NCBI GenBank assembly: GCA_016868485.1
Contig: VGGT01000063.1
Span: 1 to 8,885 of the forward strand
DNA from: Bacteroidota bacterium
GTDB lineage: Bacteria > Bacteroidota > Bacteroidia > UBA7662
Length of the DNA stretch: 8,885 bases
Direction: 5' to 3'
Below, one piece after another: positions 6,210 to 8,885 of this stretch. The notes below the pieces were generated by a model. It did no database searches and was not told the DNA's origin. It was given only the letters and a program-made list of their open reading frames with translations. A program made the position numbers and the translations under genes. Position 1 is the stretch's first letter, and every line of letters begins with the position of its first letter.

Positions 6210-7326
6210 ACCGACCATAAACGTCAAGCCATGTTTGGGCCCTGCTTTCGGGTGAAAAGCGGGTGGCCCAAGCTGAGCAAAGCTGTGCTTGCTTTTGATG
6301 AAAGGCGTCATCATAGAGCAAACGGCGCATAACCATAGACGCAGCCTCTGCATCATTGGCCTGAACATACACGGCTGCATTTCCTCCCGCTTCTTCCAAA
6401 CTGGAACCATGCGCGGCCAAAACCGGGGTGCCGCACGCGATGCTTTCGAGCACGGGCAGCCCAAAACCTTCGTAGCGCGACAAATACACACTGAATCGAG
6501 CCCCTCTATACAGCTGAGCTAAGGACTCAGCACTTGAAGGTTGCTGCCAAATGATGGATTCCGTTAGTTTATTCGCCCGTATTTGAGCGTCAATTTTTCT
6601 TCTCTCGTTGCCATACGGACCGGTGAGCACCAAATGGGGGCGGTCGTCGGGAAGTTGCGCATAGGCCTGAAGAACTGTTTGGTAGTTCTTACGGGCATCG
6701 CAATTGCCCACGGCCAAGATGTACGAATCGGGTAGTGCATTGTTTGCCGCTGTAGGTGAATGATCGACTGGCTGAAATACGGTCGATACGCTTTGGTAAA
6801 TGACCTTTATCCGTTCACTTGGGATTTTAAGCAAGTCCTGAATATCGTGCGCCGTACATTCGCTGATGGCCACAATCAGGTCGGCCTGTTGACACGCTCT
6901 TAACACTTTTTGGCGGTAAAAGAAGCGGTCTGCAAAGGGAAACCATTCTGGATGACGCAGAAATATTAGGTCATGAATGGTCACAATGCTGCACATCCGG
7001 TGTCGTTTTAACCCATGCGGGAGCTCGTGGCTCAAACCGTGGTAGAGCTGCACCCCTGAATGTGCGGCTAATCGAGCTATGCCATAAGTGCGCCACATGC
7101 TGTTTTGAATGCCCCTTGCCAAACGAGCGGCCTGAGGGTGATGGTAAACTAAAGCAGGGTGGTTTCGTTGGTTCCATTCGGGTGGGAACGCAGCAGCCTC
7201 GGGTGAAAACAAATGGTACTCGTTTTGCGGCGCGGCCTCTAAGAGAGAAGAGAGTAGATTGCGGGCATAGTTACCCAGTCCTGTTCGGTTGTGCAACAAA
7301 CGCTTCGCATCGAAACCAATGACCAT
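6190..7326 (-). CDS. Glycosyltransferase family 4-like (GT-B fold)
   Basis: A 378-residue GT-B enzyme that would transfer a sugar from a nucleotide-sugar donor, probably to a surface glycan or exopolysaccharide intermediate at the cytoplasmic face. The N-terminal domain begins MVIGFDAKRL with the glycine-rich acceptor-side loop NRTGLGNYARNLL (13-25) and contains TIHDLIFLRHPEWF (116-129). The C-terminal, donor-binding domain starts near 203 with ILAVGNCDARKNYQT (RKN at 212-214) and carries the EX7E motif in YEGFGLPVLES (Glu286 and Glu294), followed by CGTPVLA. This pattern resembles the MtfB/WbaZ-type mannosyltransferases, but donor and acceptor cannot be read from the sequence. No signal peptide or membrane helix is present. 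Its ATG shares one base with the dapD stop (TGATG), implying translational coupling. It is the last gene of the leftward operon. Confidence 0.88.
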   Translation of the reverse strand: MVIGFDAKRLLHNRTGLGNYARNLLSSLLEAAPQNEYHLFSPEAAAFPPEWNQRNHPALVYHHPQAARLARGIQNSMWRTYGIARLAAHSGVQLYHGLSHELPHGLKRHRMCSIVTIHDLIFLRHPEWFPFADRFFYRQKVLRACQQADLIVAISECTAHDIQDLLKIPSERIKVIYQSVSTVFQPVDHSPTAANNALPDSYILAVGNCDARKNYQTVLQAYAQLPDDRPHLVLTGPYGNERRKIDAQIRANKLTESIIWQQPSSAESLAQLYRGARFSVYLSRYEGFGLPVLESIACGTPVLAAHGSSLEEAGGNAAVYVQANDAEAASMVMRRLLYDDAFHQKQAQLCSAWATRFSPESRAQTWLDVYGRFSGSTP

Positions 7327-8156
7327 CAGAGATTTAATGGAAAATCGCGCAGCAAATCGTTGAGGGTTGTCTTGGAACGTGTCTGTTCATCCACCTTTTT
7401 CACAATCAAAGCACAGGGGACCGAATAGGTGCCTGAAGGGAATTTCTTCGGCTGGCTGCCCGGAATGACCACCGAACCTGGCGGGACATATCCTTTGTGT
7501 ATGACTTCAGATGCTCCGGTCACATCAATGATGGGCGTAGTTTGGGTAAGGGTTAGGCCCGCACCCAGTACTGAACCCTTTCCGATCCGAACACCTTCCA
7601 CCAAAATGCAGCGCGAACCAATGAAACAATCATCCTCAACCACAACGGGCTGTGCTTGAATGGGTTCTAGAACTCCGCCAATGCCCACTCCACCGCTCAG
7701 GTGTACCCTTTTTCCAATCTGGGCACACGAACCCACTGTGGCCCAAGTGTCGACCATAGTGCCTTCGTCGACCCAAGCACCAATATTTACATAACCTGGC
7801 ATGAGTACCACACCGGGGGCAAGGTAAGAACCATAGCGTGCTGCTCCCGGGGGCACCACACGCACCCCTGATTTTTCTAAATTTGATTTTACCGGAATTT
7901 TATCCCGAAAATTCAAAGGTCCTGCGCTCATTTCAACATTATCGCATATTTTGAAATACAATAACACCGCTTTTTTAAGCCATTCGATGGTCATCCATTG
8001 ATCCAATGCGCTTTGGTATTCAGAAACCCGTAGCTGACCTTGATCGAGTTGCTCGATGGTGGCATCGACAGCTATTTTGTAAACGGGATCCTTTAATAGT
8101 GAAGGATCAGTCCAGGCCGCATGGATCAGTTTTTCCCATTCATTTTGCTTACTCAT
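7326..8156 (-). CDS. dapD: 2,3,4,5-tetrahydropyridine-2,6-dicarboxylate N-succinyltransferase
   Basis: Transfers succinyl from succinyl-CoA to tetrahydrodipicolinate in the succinylase branch of meso-diaminopimelate and lysine synthesis; cytosolic, usually a trimer. The 276 residues match DapD throughout: VRVVPPGAARYGSYLAPGV, then the left-handed beta-helix core with MPGYVNIGAWVDEGTMVD, TWATVGSCAQIGKRVHLSG and GVGIGGVLEPIQAQPVVVED, then DCFIGSRCILVEGVRIG, and C-terminal CALIVKKVDEQTRSKTTLNDLL. The hexapeptide-repeat part covers about residues 100-215. The frame stays open to 8180, but the ATG at 8156 is preferred because it overlaps the preceding stop as ATGA, follows the purine-rich GGAAGGAAGG, and gives the usual family length. 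It indicates a diaminopimelate-type peptidoglycan precursor route. Confidence 0.96.
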   Translation of the reverse strand: MSKQNEWEKLIHAAWTDPSLLKDPVYKIAVDATIEQLDQGQLRVSEYQSALDQWMTIEWLKKAVLLYFKICDNVEMSAGPLNFRDKIPVKSNLEKSGVRVVPPGAARYGSYLAPGVVLMPGYVNIGAWVDEGTMVDTWATVGSCAQIGKRVHLSGGVGIGGVLEPIQAQPVVVEDDCFIGSRCILVEGVRIGKGSVLGAGLTLTQTTPIIDVTGASEVIHKGYVPPGSVVIPGSQPKKFPSGTYSVPCALIVKKVDEQTRSKTTLNDLLRDFPLNL

Positions 8157-8683
8157 CCTTCCTTCCATTTGATGCTGCATCCCACGGCCTGAGTCTCAGG
8201 AAAATCGACTTCTAATCCATCAAGGGTAAATTCTATGGCATCTTCAAGCCAAATTCGGGTCACTAAATGCGGATTCTCCCAACTATCGTCGATTCCACCC
8301 TTGTAGACCAATTCCCTTGCCGAGTTAAACAAAAAAGCCTCGGGGGTTCGGGTGGCACCGAACAGCTTGGCCACATCCTGGCGCTCATCGTGCCAATAAA
8401 TCGACTCCCATTTGTATTTGGCCGCAAGTTCTTTCATGGCCTCGAATGAATCGGCCGGATATCGCTTAGCGTCGTTTGGGTTGATGAGAATGACGCCTAG
8501 ATTATCTTCGTAGAATTGAGCAATGATTTCATCGATGCGGTCGAGGTAGGCCTGTACATAAGGACAATGGTTACAGATAAATAAGACGAGGATACATGAT
8601 TTGTCGGATACATCCATTAATGAATGCATTTTCTCGTCGCATCCTTTTAGTTCGAAGTAAGGCAGGGTGTCGTGTAGGTTCAT
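8153..8683 (-). CDS. Thioredoxin-like / AhpC-TSA family protein with CNHC active site
   Basis: A 176-residue thioredoxin-fold protein; family members are annotated only as thioredoxin-like or redoxin-domain proteins, so the substrate is unknown. The CxxC motif is Cys37-Asn-His-Cys40 in VLFICNHCPYVQAYLDR, characteristic of a distinct redoxin branch; NPNDAKRYPADSFEAM (68-83) and GATRTPEAFLFN (109-120, cis-proline Pro114) are further hallmarks, and QAVGCSIKWK closes the protein. There is no signal peptide or membrane segment, so a cytosolic disulfide or peroxide role is likely. ATG 8683 is the only reasonable start, and the family's N-terminal segment (PYFELKGCD) lies right after it. First gene of the operon with dapD and the glycosyltransferase; its stop overlaps the dapD start. 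No TAnnTTTG box is seen upstream, where a repeat array begins 17 nt away. Confidence 0.88.
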   Translation of the reverse strand: MNLHDTLPYFELKGCDEKMHSLMDVSDKSCILVLFICNHCPYVQAYLDRIDEIIAQFYEDNLGVILINPNDAKRYPADSFEAMKELAAKYKWESIYWHDERQDVAKLFGATRTPEAFLFNSARELVYKGGIDDSWENPHLVTRIWLEDAIEFTLDGLEVDFPETQAVGCSIKWKEG

Positions 8684-8699
8684 GAAAATACGAGTCGTA

Positions 8700-8851
8700 G
8701 AATGGTTAATGTTTCAGGTTAAATGGGGTCAAGTTTAAAGTTAAACGGAGTCAAGTTTAAGGTTAAATGGGTTCAAGTTTAAAGTTAAATGGGTTAATGT
8801 TTACAGCAAAATGAGTTCATGTTAAATGTTAAAAATGAGTTCATGTTAAAA
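8700..8851. repeat. Degenerate 22-bp tandem repeat array
   Basis: About six and a half imperfect head-to-tail units. The three best copies (8721-8742, 8743-8764, 8765-8786) are each 22 bp and share the core TCAAGTTTAA, beginning AAATGGG or a close variant and ending in GTT. The copies at 8700-8720, 8787-8807 and 8808-8830 are more diverged; the last two carry ATGTT in place of AAGTT. A shortened 17-bp copy (8831-8847) and a remnant follow. A unit of 22 is not a multiple of 3, so it does not code for a repeat protein. Unit junctions contain GTTTAA-AG-TTAAAC, a small dyad, in two cases. The array fills the space upstream of the thioredoxin-dapD-glycosyltransferase operon. Possible identities are the multi-repeat end of an insertion sequence, binding sites for a regulator, or a neutral satellite. 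Confidence 0.8.
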
Positions 8852-8885
8852 ATGAGGCTCAGGATCCATGATGATTGAAGCGATC

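Noticed and set aside
6276..6296. Stem AGCAA-GC / GC-TTGCT with TTTT on the plus strand, as terminator for msrA
   Set aside because: The stem is short, has a bulge, lies inside the glycosyltransferase coding region about 67 nt past the msrA stop, and has only four T. Too weak to annotate.
8157..8180. Longer dapD N-terminus (MQHQMEGR)
   Set aside because: It would overlap the thioredoxin-like gene by 28 nt and adds residues not typical of DapD; the ATGA overlap and purine-rich stretch favour 8156.
8700..8851. CRISPR array
   Set aside because: The repeats are contiguous and degenerate, with no unique spacers between identical repeats and no cas genes in view.
8868..8885. Start of a plus-strand gene (MMIEAI...)
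   Set aside because: Only six codons are visible before the window ends, and there is no recognisable motif or promoter. Mentioned only as part of the repeat-array finding.

Overview
The window looks like chromosomal housekeeping DNA from a member of the Bacteroidota, most likely the Flavobacteriales. The evidence is a long NusB, a nusB / DUF1573 lipoprotein / yajC gene order, a leucine-type dehydrogenase, a PUR-type DUF3276 protein, several exact matches to the Bacteroidota -7 promoter element TAnnTTTG, and a general lack of Shine-Dalgarno sequences. The genus cannot be named from sequence alone. Genes are packed tightly, with many overlaps; I see no tRNA, rRNA or CRISPR array.

Positions 1-2736 (minus strand, read right to left) hold leucine dehydrogenase, nusB, a DUF1573 lipoprotein and the first 35 codons of yajC. 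Gaps are 17, 56 and 9 nt, so this is probably one operon. It combines branched-chain amino acid oxidation, transcription antitermination and envelope or secretion functions.

Positions 2737-2819 are a short divergent promoter region in which both directions carry the same TATTTTTGCG box as a perfect inverted pair. To the right is a monocistronic ABC exporter (2820-4616) that starts with GTG only 4 nt after its -7 box, so its mRNA is probably leaderless or nearly so. A convincing intrinsic terminator (4616-4648) follows it.

Positions 4680-6209 (plus strand) are a second operon with its own -7 box: a DUF3276/PUR nucleic-acid-binding protein, a MazG-like nucleotide pyrophosphohydrolase (ATGA overlap) and a lipoprotein-type methionine sulfoxide reductase MsrA (8-nt gap). 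Its 3' end overlaps the converging glycosyltransferase by 20 bp.

Positions 6190-8683 (minus strand) are a third operon with stop/start overlaps throughout: a thioredoxin-like protein with a CNHC active site, dapD (lysine/meso-diaminopimelate synthesis) and a GT-B glycosyltransferase. The ATGA and TGATG overlaps suggest translational coupling.

Positions 8684-8885 hold no assignable gene. About 150 bp of degenerate 22-bp tandem repeats lie immediately upstream of the third operon. They may be the end of an insertion sequence or an array of regulatory sites, and are the least explained part of the window. Otherwise I found no clear new multi-gene system; the findings are mostly small-scale regulatory and architectural oddities.
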